Program-made: the position numbers and the translations under genes
Assembly: GCA_964433635.1 (NCBI GenBank)
Contig: CAYSSG010000017.1
Location: 1-39,116 of the forward strand
Direction: 5' to 3'
Length of the DNA stretch: 39,116 nt
Source: CAYSSG01 sp964433635
GTDB lineage: Bacteria > Atribacterota > Phoenicimicrobiia > Phoenicimicrobiales > Stramentimicrobiaceae
Shown: positions 1-8,314 of the stretch, one piece after another
Layout of the letters: each line of letters opens with the position of its first letter
How positions within the stretch are numbered: position 1 is the first letter of the stretch
The notes under the pieces: model-generated
What the model was told of the DNA's origin: nothing
Seen by the model: the letters and a program-made list of their open reading frames with translations, nothing else
Database searches by the model: none

Positions 1-17
1 GGTGACATTTTTTAAGT

Positions 18-848
18 TTAACACTTCCTAATTTCCGGCGAGAATCCCTTTTCCATGATCTGTAAAGGAGGATCATATCCTGTAAACAGTTTAAATTGGA
101 AGGCTCCTTGAAAAAGTAACATCTTTAAGCCGCTGATTACACGACAATCCTTCTGTTCAGCTCTTTTCAATAATCGTGTATACCCGGGATTAAACACAGC
201 ATCCATGATGATTTTCCCTTCCTTTAAAACATGTTCGGGGATAATCATATGATTTAAATCCGGATCAGAACCAGCAGGGGTTGCATGAATTAAAATATCA
301 TAATCCTTTAACTTGGATAAATCCTGCAAATTACCAGCTGACTGTAAACCAAACTTCCTGGCCAACACCTTTGCCCTCTCACCCGTGCGATTGAATATCG
401 ATACGATTCCACCAGAATGTTTCATCCCATAGGCAATGGCTTTGCCTGCTCCACCAGCTCCAACAATAACGACCCTCTTATCTCTAATGGAAATCGTCTG
501 TTCAACCGCTTGAACAGCTCCGATCCAATCCGAATTATAACCAATTAATCTGTTCCTGGTATTGAGAATCGTATTCACTGCACCGATATCCTGAGCAATA
601 GGATCGATTTCATCAAGATATTTAATGACTTCCTCCTTATATGGTTTTGAAATACTGGCCCCCCTGATGCCTAATCCTCGAATGCCTGCAACTGCTTCTT
701 TAAGATATTGATTCTCAGGTTCAAAAGCGACATAAACAAAATTTAAGCCGAGTGCCTGAAATCCTGCATTATGCATCAGGGGTGATTTTGACATCCGATT
801 AGGATTGGCCAATGAGGCACAGACAATGGTTCGGGCATTGATTCTCAG
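18..848 (-). CDS. aroE: Shikimate dehydrogenase-like protein (AroE family), probable CTG start
   Basis: NADP-dependent shikimate/quinate dehydrogenase family; the classical role is reduction of 3-dehydroshikimate in the chorismate pathway. Visible motifs are SKSPLMHNAGF (substrate-binding N-domain), SISKPYKEEV with the catalytic Lys (about residue 71), GAVNTIL, GYNSDW with the catalytic Asp (about 107), the Rossmann loop GAGGAGKA, NRT, and the C-terminal GLKMLLFQGAFQF. The family-typical beginning INARTIVCASLANPNRM lies upstream of the first ATG/TTG in frame and is preceded by an in-frame stop at 852-854. The only sensible start there is CTG at 846-848, 9 nt after AGGAGG, giving 276 aa. The usual NTDG motif is NSDW here, so substrate or cofactor preference may differ. 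It is the last visible gene of the GRE block, 87 bp after the activase, so a role with that pathway rather than in aromatic biosynthesis is possible. Family is secure; substrate is inferred. Confidence 0.85.
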   Translation of the reverse strand: MRINARTIVCASLANPNRMSKSPLMHNAGFQALGLNFVYVAFEPENQYLKEAVAGIRGLGIRGASISKPYKEEVIKYLDEIDPIAQDIGAVNTILNTRNRLIGYNSDWIGAVQAVEQTISIRDKRVVIVGAGGAGKAIAYGMKHSGGIVSIFNRTGERAKVLARKFGLQSAGNLQDLSKLKDYDILIHATPAGSDPDLNHMIIPEHVLKEGKIIMDAVFNPGYTRLLKRAEQKDCRVISGLKMLLFQGAFQFKLFTGYDPPLQIMEKGFSPEIRKC

Positions 849-935
849 TGTTCATGTCCTCCTTTATTTATTGTAATGACTGATCAAATTGATTTGCAAT
901 GAAAAACGATAAAGGATGAATTAAATCACAGCGCG

Positions 936-1883
936 TTAATAGTCAATAATTTCGACCTTGAAACCATTTTTTGTTAGTCGATTACGATAGCGAGACATCT
1001 CCCGGATAGTTGGTTTTTCTAAATGGGATAATGAATAGTTCCTGCCTAGCATTTTATATTTTTTCTCACCGTAATAATGATAGGGTAATAGATCAATCCT
1101 TTTAAATTGAATTTTCTTTAGAAAATCAATTAACAACAATAAATGATGATCATTGTCATTAATGCCCGGTATCACCGGTATCCGGAGAACAATTTGATCC
1201 TGATGTGTTTTTTTTTGTAATTTCTTTAAATTATCTAAAATTAAATGGTTCGGCACACCGGTATACCGAAGATGTTGATCATTATCCAGGATTTTTAAAT
1301 CAAAAAAAAAGATATCCGTAAAAGGTATGATTGCTTTTAGATTAGACCACAGGGCAAAACCTGCTGTTTCAACCACCGTGTGTATTGCACGAAGATGGCA
1401 TTCCTCTAATAAATCTTTCAAAAAATGAGGCTGAGACAATGGTTCTCCTCCGGAAACAGTGACTCCTCCCCCGGATGTTTTATAAAATTCTCTATCTTTC
1501 TCAACGATGTCTATAATTTGCTTAACAGTCATCCATTCACCCTTTCGTTGCAGTGCTTTGGTGGGACAGCTTCTACTGCAGTCCTCGCAATTCTGACATC
1601 GTGATCGATCAATTACGATTTGATTATCCTTCTCTCGAATCGCTCGATAGGAACAGGTGTGAATACAAGTTTCACAATGCAGACAAATTTCTTCATTGTA
1701 GGTTATTTCTGGATGCAGTGCCTGGGACTCAGGATTGGAACACCAGGCACAATGCATAGGACACCCTTTTAAAAAGACAATTGTCCTAATACCTGGACCA
1801 TCATGTAAGGAAAATCGTTGAATATTGAATATTAATCCATATTCTACTGGCTTTTTATTTTTGAGTTTCAGTTTTTCCATCAC
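936..1883 (-). CDS. Glycyl radical enzyme activase (radical SAM)
   Basis: Radical SAM enzyme that installs the glycyl radical on the partner encoded immediately upstream. Visible parts are HDGPGIRT, the CX3CX2C cluster CPMHCAWC (Cys41, 45, 48) that binds the SAM-ligated 4Fe-4S, and a ferredoxin-like insert with two further CX2CX2CX3C clusters (Cys67-77 and Cys96-106). GGGVTVSGGEPL follows, then a partial TIM barrel. The insert with two extra 4Fe-4S clusters is typical of activases for non-PFL GREs (diol dehydratase, hydroxyphenylacetate decarboxylase, CutD); PflA itself lacks it. The GTG start overlaps the GRE stop by 4 bases as GTGA, with ATG as the next codon, so translation is probably coupled. 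315 aa is normal for the class. Confidence 0.95.
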   Translation of the reverse strand: MMEKLKLKNKKPVEYGLIFNIQRFSLHDGPGIRTIVFLKGCPMHCAWCSNPESQALHPEITYNEEICLHCETCIHTCSYRAIREKDNQIVIDRSRCQNCEDCSRSCPTKALQRKGEWMTVKQIIDIVEKDREFYKTSGGGVTVSGGEPLSQPHFLKDLLEECHLRAIHTVVETAGFALWSNLKAIIPFTDIFFFDLKILDNDQHLRYTGVPNHLILDNLKKLQKKTHQDQIVLRIPVIPGINDNDHHLLLLIDFLKKIQFKRIDLLPYHYYGEKKYKMLGRNYSLSHLEKPTIREMSRYRNRLTKNGFKVEIIDY

Positions 1884-4270
1884 AGTTCAGCTGCATTTCT
1901 GGCAATAATTGAATCCTGTGCTTTTTTGGAAAGTTCAATAAAAATAGCGCTGTAACCTGCTACGCGAACGACCAGGTCTCTGTATTTTTCGGGATTTTTC
2001 TGTGCATCCAGCAGAATATCTGAAGATATGATATTAAACTGCCAATGAAAACCTCCCAGTTGAACAAAACTTTGCAGCAGCTGGGTAAATCGATCAATGC
2101 CAATCTTACTTTTTAGTAATGTTGAAGTTAAACGCTGGTTGACAATCACGCCATTAATGGCTTTCCCCAATTCAACTTTTGTTACTGACTTTAAAGCAGC
2201 AGTCGGGCCTAAGCTGGAACGACCATACATAGGAGATAATCCATCAGACAAAGGTTCCCCGGATAGTCTTCCATCAGGTGTTGCGCCTGTCTTATTTCCC
2301 AGACCAATTTGAGCAGTGACAGAATAAAGGGCAGGAATAAATTTTCCACCTCTCGTATTTCTGTATTTTTCCAGATGTTTAAAATAGCTGCTGGTTAAAA
2401 ACACAACGAAGCCATCAACTTCGTCATCATCATTGCCAAATTTCGGCAGGTGATTCATAATATATTGTCTTAGTATTTCTTCATCCTGAAAATTTTGATT
2501 GAGTACAATGCTGAACTCTTTTAATGTCTTTTTCTTTTCCTGAAACACAATTCTCTTGATTGCCATTAAGGAATCTCCCGTGGTCGCAGCCCCAACACCA
2601 ACTGGTCCGGTAAAATTGTATCTTGCACCACCTTGCGTCACATCCCTTCCTCTTTCAATACAACCTGGCACTAAAAGGGATACAAAAGGTAATGGAACCA
2701 GATCTCTATGGACGATATCCGTATAATTTGCCTCAGCTACCTGAATTTTTATTCCTTTTATCAGCATATCTTGAAATGATCTGAGGAACTTTTTAAATGA
2801 TGTAAGCTTATCCAGATTCTCAGGAATCAAACCGGAAGGATTTCCTGATAAGGCGCATCTGCCTTCATTGAGGGTTAATTCTAATATCTTGGCAAAATTC
2901 AGATAGCCTCCATTCGATCTTGCCCACATCCCTTTCACAGCAATCTCATCACAACCTACGGGAATATAGTTCCTTGCCTCAGATAATGTGATTCGCTTTT
3001 CAATTCTTAATAAACCAGGAATAATGACTTCGTCATTTAAAACCTGGGGCATACCATTGCCATTTCCGATATTTTCGGCAACTTTCTTCAGGAAATTTTT
3101 CGGTGTTTTCTTATGAAGGCGAACAGTAAAATTCGGCTGTCCCAAACCAACATGTTGATTTGCGACTAAACACATATAGGATAACAGGTTGGAAGAATCA
3201 TCCCCTCTCTCATTAACGCCACTAATCACCAGATTTTGACCTGAAGCATAACCGGCATTAATGGCTGCTGCACCCTTATCATCGACGCGAATAATTTCAT
3301 TGAATTTCAGCCATAAACACTCCAGTAATTCCTGTGCATCAATTATTTTCAAGCGTCCCCTTTTTAAATCCTGTTCAAGATAAGGATAAAGATACTGATC
3401 AAATCTACCAGGTGTAATGGAGTAACCGTTTGCTTCAATCTGGGGAATGAGTTGAACAAACCAGAAACATTGCAATGCTTCGTAGAAATCTCGAGCTGGA
3501 TTGTTTGGAACATGTTTACAGATACCACTGATTCTCTCTAACTCAGCCTTTCTTTTGGGGTCTTTGACTCGCATCGCTATTTCTTTAGCCAGATCTGAAT
3601 AACGATTAGCAAAAATTAGAACGGCATCACAAATCATTTCTCCGGCTCGATAAAACTGATCAGCATAGAGATAATTCGGATCGGTGATATCTAATGCAGA
3701 TTTTCTCTTCTGGATCTCTTCTTTGATTCCAGAAAAACCAATCTTTAAAACTTTCTCAAAATCCAGGGCTACATGCCCCAGGGCACCCCATTGATGGGTA
3801 TTGGAAATTAAACCGCAATCTGTTGCACTTTGAACGAATTGATTCCGGCAGGTGATAAGTCTATCACAGACCGTTTTACCTTTCCAATAAGGATAAATAT
3901 GCGCACGGATCATTTTTTTATCTTCCGAAGATACCTTTAATCGATTGTGCGGCCTTGTTTCAAAATCATCCAGCTCTTCCTTCATCCAATGAACACTCAT
4001 TTCAGGGAAGATCTCAGCACCTCTGAGTGTGGACGCCGGATGACCGACAATCAAGGAACAATCCTGAAAAAAAATGGGAATTTCCGATAATATCTTCTTT
4101 AATGCCAGAGCTCGCTTAATTATTATAGGCTGGTTCTCATGCTCTTGGTAAGCTTCGGTAATCAATATCGCCCGTTGGATACACATGCTGGCCTCTTTTT
4201 CTATTAACTCTTTTTTAAGCCTCTGTACTCTCGGAAAAACTGGAATGGCAAACAGGTCTCTAACGTACAT
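1880..4270 (-). CDS. Glycyl radical enzyme of unknown substrate (PFL/diol-dehydratase superfamily)
   Basis: 796-aa oxygen-sensitive cytosolic radical enzyme. The C-terminal glycyl radical loop RVAGYSAIF places the radical on Gly772. The active-site motif is YIPVGCDEIAVKG, with thiyl Cys440 and Glu442. The Cys-X-Glu pair is known from eliminating or decarboxylating GREs (choline lyase, diol dehydratases, hydroxyproline dehydratase, isethionate lyase, arylacetate decarboxylases), where the Glu is a general base; formate-lyases have Cys-Cys instead. Most of those read GCVE, whereas this one reads GCDE, so I do not assign it to a characterised subfamily. Neighbours are its activase (overlapping), a DUF169 protein 25 bp upstream and a full TRAP transporter. 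The TRAP link recalls organosulfonate lyases, but this is context only. GRE class is certain; reaction unknown. Confidence 0.93.
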   Translation of the reverse strand: MYVRDLFAIPVFPRVQRLKKELIEKEASMCIQRAILITEAYQEHENQPIIIKRALALKKILSEIPIFFQDCSLIVGHPASTLRGAEIFPEMSVHWMKEELDDFETRPHNRLKVSSEDKKMIRAHIYPYWKGKTVCDRLITCRNQFVQSATDCGLISNTHQWGALGHVALDFEKVLKIGFSGIKEEIQKRKSALDITDPNYLYADQFYRAGEMICDAVLIFANRYSDLAKEIAMRVKDPKRKAELERISGICKHVPNNPARDFYEALQCFWFVQLIPQIEANGYSITPGRFDQYLYPYLEQDLKRGRLKIIDAQELLECLWLKFNEIIRVDDKGAAAINAGYASGQNLVISGVNERGDDSSNLLSYMCLVANQHVGLGQPNFTVRLHKKTPKNFLKKVAENIGNGNGMPQVLNDEVIIPGLLRIEKRITLSEARNYIPVGCDEIAVKGMWARSNGGYLNFAKILELTLNEGRCALSGNPSGLIPENLDKLTSFKKFLRSFQDMLIKGIKIQVAEANYTDIVHRDLVPLPFVSLLVPGCIERGRDVTQGGARYNFTGPVGVGAATTGDSLMAIKRIVFQEKKKTLKEFSIVLNQNFQDEEILRQYIMNHLPKFGNDDDEVDGFVVFLTSSYFKHLEKYRNTRGGKFIPALYSVTAQIGLGNKTGATPDGRLSGEPLSDGLSPMYGRSSLGPTAALKSVTKVELGKAINGVIVNQRLTSTLLKSKIGIDRFTQLLQSFVQLGGFHWQFNIISSDILLDAQKNPEKYRDLVVRVAGYSAIFIELSKKAQDSIIARNAAEL

Positions 4271-4295
4271 TCATTTAAACCTCTAAAAATTCCTC

Positions 4296-5278
4296 TTAAT
4301 ATTTTTCATATTCCTGATTTCTGGGCGGGGACTGCTTCAAATCCAATCCGAGATTTTCACCAAAAGCCTTATATTGTGGCTTCAATGGATACTCCTCTTT
4401 TAATTTATTTAACACAGGAAGTCCCCATTCATGTTCCTGTTCGTAATGAATCGCTTCAATAAAACTCGGCAGCATTTCAGGAATCAAAGTAAAAATAATT
4501 TCATTATCCTGTGCAAAAGCAATGATGCGGTCTCCTTTGCAGGGAATTGCNNNNNNNNNNNNNNNNNNNNNNNNNNNNNNNNNNNNNNNNNNNNNNNNNN
4601 NNNNNNNNNNNNNNNNNNNNNNNNNNNNNNNNNNNNNNNNNNNNNNNNNNTAATTTCATTATCCTGTGCAAAAGCAATGATGCGGTCTCCTTTGCAGGGA
4701 ATTGCGATATGACACTCTCTGCTTAACATTGGAGGCACTATGGCATAGACACAGGCAGCATGGCCTGAGATTTGACAGGTGATATCCTTGCCGTCAATGT
4801 AATTTCGAATAATCATAAGATAGGTTGTCATTCTTCCATCCACATGCATCATAATCAAATCAGGATAAAAGTGGCAAAGATGAACAGGCGCAGAGACAAT
4901 TCCTTGAAATTTCCCAAACGGAAGATAAGGCATATTTTGACACCATTTTGCTCCTGCTTCTAATGTTTTAGTACTATCAGGATAACGGTGGTGGCCTTCT
5001 AAAAATTCGGGAATTCTTTCAGCAAGGCCAAGCCCAATGACTGGTTCAAAGCACCAATGATCTTCTTTAAACATGGCGATTGTCTCTTGATGACCATCCT
5101 GAGATCGAGAAAAAGCTTGGCATAAGGAATATTTATGTCTCCAATCCCTGGTAGGAATAATGGCACCTTCCGGTGTTTCTTCTTTAGTTTTTAGGAACTT
5201 GATAGCAATGGGGTGAACTCTCATCCTTAACCATTGTTCTAATTCTTTTCCCATTTGGTGTAATTCTTCTAACTTCAT
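4296..5278 (-). CDS. DUF169 (COG2043) family protein, interrupted by an artefactual N gap
   Basis: Uncharacterised DUF169 protein. Recognisable parts are RVHPIAIKFL near the N-terminus, CQAFSRSQDG, HWCFEPVIGLGLAE, the P-rich middle, and IPCKGDRIIAFAQDNEI. It is Cys-rich (CQA, WCF, WCQ, LCHF, CQI, AACV, EC, PC), so metal or Fe-S binding is conceivable but not shown. The 100 N at 4551-4650 sit between two identical 55-bp copies. Removing N plus one copy (155 nt) joins the two halves in frame: ...QDNEI continues as IFTLIPEMLPSFIEAI and ends EYEKY, giving 275 aa. The short frame at 4296-4487 is therefore its C-terminus and not a separate gene. ATG follows AGGGAGAAGATC. It sits between dctM and the GRE, 25 bp from the latter, so it is probably part of the same pathway. 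Function unknown. Confidence 0.85.
4551..4650. other. Artefactual scaffold gap flanked by a 55-bp duplicate
   Basis: A run of exactly 100 N. The 55 bases before it (4496-4550) are identical to the 55 bases after it (4651-4705). This is the signature of two contigs that overlap by one k-mer and were joined with a placeholder gap. Collapsing the overlap restores one open frame for the DUF169 gene. Confidence 0.93.
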
Positions 5279-5292
5279 CAGATCTTCTCCCT

Positions 5293-5315
5293 AAAGATAT
5301 GTCTATCATATCTTT
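5293..5315. promoter_or_regulatory. Perfect inverted repeat upstream of the DUF169-GRE genes
   Basis: Arms AAAGATATG and CATATCTTT are separated by 5 bases and lie directly before the DUF169 ribosome binding site. Nine perfect base pairs could be a dimeric repressor operator or an mRNA hairpin at the 5' end of the DUF169-GRE-activase-aroE segment. There is no U-run on the minus strand, so it is not a terminator. The role is inferred. Confidence 0.45.
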
Positions 5316-5389
5316 CTATGAGTAAAAACTTAAGAATTTTCATCCTGTTAAGATTGAACTAAGCTTAACGTCATCTCTGGATATTCTTA

Positions 5390-6694
5390 TCAGGGAAATA
5401 AGCTGGGCATAAATATCCTGGGAATAAAAAGGCTTATACCGGGAAAAATGATAACAAGAAACAAAACAATTAACATGACAAATAAAAAAGCCCCAACTTC
5501 TTTCATTGCCCGCATACAGTTAATTCCTGCTATTTCACTGGCAATTAATAGACAGAGCCCATAAGGTGGTGTGACCAAACCAAAGGCTAATGACATAATA
5601 CCAACGATTCCAAAGTGAAGAGGATGAATACCTACGGATTCAGCCAATGGTTTTAAAAGGGGTCCTAATATGATAATGGCAGGTACTGAATCCATAAAAG
5701 TCCCAACAAACAAAAAGATAAGCGTAAATAAAAACAACATGATTGTGGGAGAAGTTGTCAATGAGCCAAGCGTATTGACTAAAAAATGGGGTATTTTAAA
5801 GTATGCCAGCACCCATGAATAAATGGAGGCAGTGCCTACTGCAAACAGCACAAGAGAAGCCATCTTTCCGGTTTGCAATAAAAGGGGAGAAACACCTTTT
5901 AAGGGTACAGAACGATAGATTATCAGACCAAGTATTAAAGCATAGATCACTGCCAACAAGGATGCTTCAGTAGGTGTAACAAAACCTCCTAATATTCCAC
6001 CAATCACAATGAGTGGGGTAAAAAGTGCCAATAGTGAAGATCTAAAACTGATAAACACTTCTTTTAAACTGAATTTTGCCTCTATGGGATATTTTCTCTT
6101 TAATGCGTAAAAATAAACGAGAATCATCTGAAATACGGCAATCATCACACCGGGTATGAACCCAGCAAGAAATAGGCCTGAAACAGATGTACTTAAGGTA
6201 CCTCCCCAGACGATCATGGTAATGCTGGGTGGTATGATAACACCCATGACTGCTGAGCAGGCTGTAACTGCTACTGTAAAGTTTTTGTCATATCCTTCTT
6301 TCACCATGGCCGGTATCAAGACACCGCCTATTCCGGCTGCATCAGCATTGGAGGAGCCGGACATCCCGGCAAATACCATGCTGACTAAAACATTGATATG
6401 TCCTAAACCACCCGGAAGCCATCCCACTAAAGACTGGGAAAAGCGAATTAATTGCCTGGTAATTCCTGATTCATTCATGATATTAGCGGCTAACAGGAAA
6501 AAAGGAATGGCAATCAGGATAATGGTACCATATTGAAGCATCATACGGGATAACAGCATCACAGGTGTGATACGGGGCGTTAAAAATAAAATGGGTAACA
6601 CGGCAAAACCCAAAGAATAACTAACCGGGACTCTTAAGAGGATTAGCATAATTAAAATACCAAACATCACAACGGTTACGACAAATGGACTCAT
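5390..6694 (-). CDS. dctM: TRAP transporter large permease (DctM family)
   Basis: 434-aa integral membrane subunit of a tripartite ATP-independent periplasmic transporter. It carries the Na+- or H+-driven translocation path for an organic-acid-type solute. The sequence is hydrophobic throughout with about 12 membrane segments. Family motifs include MSGSSNADAAGIGGVLIPAM, GVIIPPSITMIVWG, GGFVTPTEASLLAVIYAL and a second TPPYG element near the C-terminus. It follows dctQ by 16 bp and precedes the DUF169-GRE genes by 111 bp in the same direction, so the imported solute is a candidate GRE substrate. Specificity cannot be read from this subunit. Confidence 0.95.
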   Translation of the reverse strand: MSPFVVTVVMFGILIMLILLRVPVSYSLGFAVLPILFLTPRITPVMLLSRMMLQYGTIILIAIPFFLLAANIMNESGITRQLIRFSQSLVGWLPGGLGHINVLVSMVFAGMSGSSNADAAGIGGVLIPAMVKEGYDKNFTVAVTACSAVMGVIIPPSITMIVWGGTLSTSVSGLFLAGFIPGVMIAVFQMILVYFYALKRKYPIEAKFSLKEVFISFRSSLLALFTPLIVIGGILGGFVTPTEASLLAVIYALILGLIIYRSVPLKGVSPLLLQTGKMASLVLFAVGTASIYSWVLAYFKIPHFLVNTLGSLTTSPTIMLFLFTLIFLFVGTFMDSVPAIIILGPLLKPLAESVGIHPLHFGIVGIMSLAFGLVTPPYGLCLLIASEIAGINCMRAMKEVGAFLFVMLIVLFLVIIFPGISLFIPRIFMPSLFP

Positions 6695-6710
6695 CCTTCT
6701 ATTTCACCTT

Positions 6711-7205
6711 TCATTGTCTCTTTGAAAATACTCTATTCAGAAAATAGGTCTTATAAAAATCCTCTACCAAAAAGATCAGCCAGGAAATACCTGCAAAAGG
6801 AACGGAAATATAAACCCAACCTAAATTCATTCCGGTTATCTCTGATTTCTGGATCAGCCCCCAACTGAAAAAATAGTGATAACCGTAGAAAATAAATACA
6901 AAGGTTACAGTGCCAATGACAAAAAAATAGATCATGTCAATCCACTTTTCCGTGCCTGTTGAAACTTTGTCTCCAAAAATATCCACAAAAAAATGTTTTC
7001 TTCCTCTAATACCGCTTATTGATCCGAGAAAGATAAGCCAAATGAGGGAAAAATTTACGGCTTCCAGTGTCCAGAGGTATCTGGGAATAAAATCTATATA
7101 CCTGCCAGACACCTGGATTGTTAAAGAAATTAATAAAATATACATAAAAAGGATGATTAATTTATCAATTAATCCGTGATAGAAGTCTATAAAACGTAAA
7201 AACAT
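6711..7205 (-). CDS. dctQ: TRAP transporter small permease (DctQ family)
   Basis: 164 aa with four hydrophobic segments (about residues 13-31, 46-63, 88-108 and 132-150), the size and topology expected for the DctQ membrane subunit that pairs with DctM. WTLEAVNFSLIWLIFLGSI and the following GIRGRKHFFVD match the family pattern of a charged loop after the second helix. The ATG follows AGAGGGGCAAAG. It is flanked by dctP upstream and dctM downstream, making a complete dctPQM set. Confidence 0.92.
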   Translation of the reverse strand: MFLRFIDFYHGLIDKLIILFMYILLISLTIQVSGRYIDFIPRYLWTLEAVNFSLIWLIFLGSISGIRGRKHFFVDIFGDKVSTGTEKWIDMIYFFVIGTVTFVFIFYGYHYFFSWGLIQKSEITGMNLGWVYISVPFAGISWLIFLVEDFYKTYFLNRVFSKRQ

Positions 7206-7231
7206 CTTTGCCCCTCTTTATCATTAAAACT

Positions 7232-7265
7232 AAGCAGGCAGAAAAATGGTCATATCTGCCTGCTT
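7232..7265 (-). terminator. Hairpin between dctP and dctQ (attenuator or mRNA-stabilising stem)
   Basis: Perfect 11-bp inverted repeat AAGCAGGCAGA / TCTGCCTGCTT with an 11-nt loop. A run of T follows on the plus strand; on the coding minus strand it is followed only by AGTTTTAA. This is the typical position for a stem that lets the binding protein be made in excess over the permeases by partial termination or 3'-end protection. Confidence 0.6.
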
Positions 7266-7300
7266 TTTTTACTTGTGAAATGAAAATGACCTCTAATCAA

Positions 7301-8314
7301 CTAATGCTTGGCATTAATGGCTTTGATAGCTTCCAGAATATCTTCAACGCCCAACTCCTTTGCATATTCTTCCACAACTGGTGTAGCTCTTTTTTGAATC
7401 TCAGTATTATAGAACCTAATCACTTTCAACTGACCGGATTCAACTAAATTTTCCAGTATTTGATCACCCTCTCCCACTTCTGTTACATGATGGAAGGCTG
7501 AAGCTTCACGGCCAGCTTTTAAAATCGCTTCCTGTAATTCCTCTGGAAAACTCTGGAAGCGTTTCTCACTGATACATAATACCCGGACAGTCATTTGATG
7601 GTTTGTAAGTACGTAATAGGGTGCGACTTCATAAAATTTCATTTCATTCATACCAGCCGGTTCATTTTCCAAACCATCCAGAACTCCAGTCTTGATTGCC
7701 TCATAAGTCTGCATATAGTCTAACGGGGTAGCCTTGACACCAACAGCATTAAAGACATTCTGAGCTAATGGTGAACCTTGCACTCTCATTTCCACTTGCG
7801 GTAAATCAGCGGTCCTCCAAACAGGTTTGTTCAGTATTAAATTTCTTTGCGCACCACCGCCATAACCGATTATTCGAACCCCTTTTTGTGTTAATTGATC
7901 GGCAATTGGCTTAAAGACTTCGGTTGCCATTCCTTCTTCCCAGGCAGATTCATTTTTAAAAAGAAAAGGTGCGTCCATAAAGGGTGCTCTCTCATCCCAG
8001 GTTGCCATCCAGGCAGGTGAAATGATACTGACGTCAATAGAAATACCCTGCATCATATATTCAAAGGCATCCTTCTCTGTGCCCAGGTCGGCAGAATGAT
8101 GCAATTCGAATTCGATAGGACCATCATAATATTCATCTACTTTCTCGGCAAAAAATTTCAATGTCCGAAAATAGACATGTTCTTCCGGTAACATCGTCTC
8201 TAAAACGAGCGTAACTGGCTCCTGGGCAACTGACATAAAAGTAGCAGAAACAAGAACTGTCAAAACTAGCAGTATTGTTAAGCTGATACCTGATATTTTT
8301 TCTAACCTGTTCAT
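7301..8314 (-). CDS. dctP: TRAP transporter substrate-binding protein (DctP family)
   Basis: 337-aa extracytoplasmic solute receptor. It has an N-terminal signal segment (ISLTILLVLTVLVSATFMSVAQ) with probable cleavage near residue 30. The DctP fold signature is visible as EMRVQGSPLAQNVFNAVG, carrying the Arg that usually salt-bridges a ligand carboxylate, followed by PLDYMQTYEAIKTGVLDG. A carboxylate- or sulfonate-bearing ligand is therefore likely, but the identity is unknown. The upstream AGGAGG is 11 nt from the ATG, which is slightly long. It is the first gene of the TRAP set, 388 bp downstream of the short-chain dehydrogenase, so it may have its own promoter. Confidence 0.93.
   Translation of the reverse strand: MNRLEKISGISLTILLVLTVLVSATFMSVAQEPVTLVLETMLPEEHVYFRTLKFFAEKVDEYYDGPIEFELHHSADLGTEKDAFEYMMQGISIDVSIISPAWMATWDERAPFMDAPFLFKNESAWEEGMATEVFKPIADQLTQKGVRIIGYGGGAQRNLILNKPVWRTADLPQVEMRVQGSPLAQNVFNAVGVKATPLDYMQTYEAIKTGVLDGLENEPAGMNEMKFYEVAPYYVLTNHQMTVRVLCISEKRFQSFPEELQEAILKAGREASAFHHVTEVGEGDQILENLVESGQLKVIRFYNTEIQKRATPVVEEYAKELGVEDILEAIKAINAKH

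Noticed and set aside
4496..4705. 55-bp direct repeat as a biological repeat or duplication
   Set aside because: The copies abut a 100-N run exactly and the same 55-bp length recurs at 32898-33107, so this is an assembly k-mer overlap.
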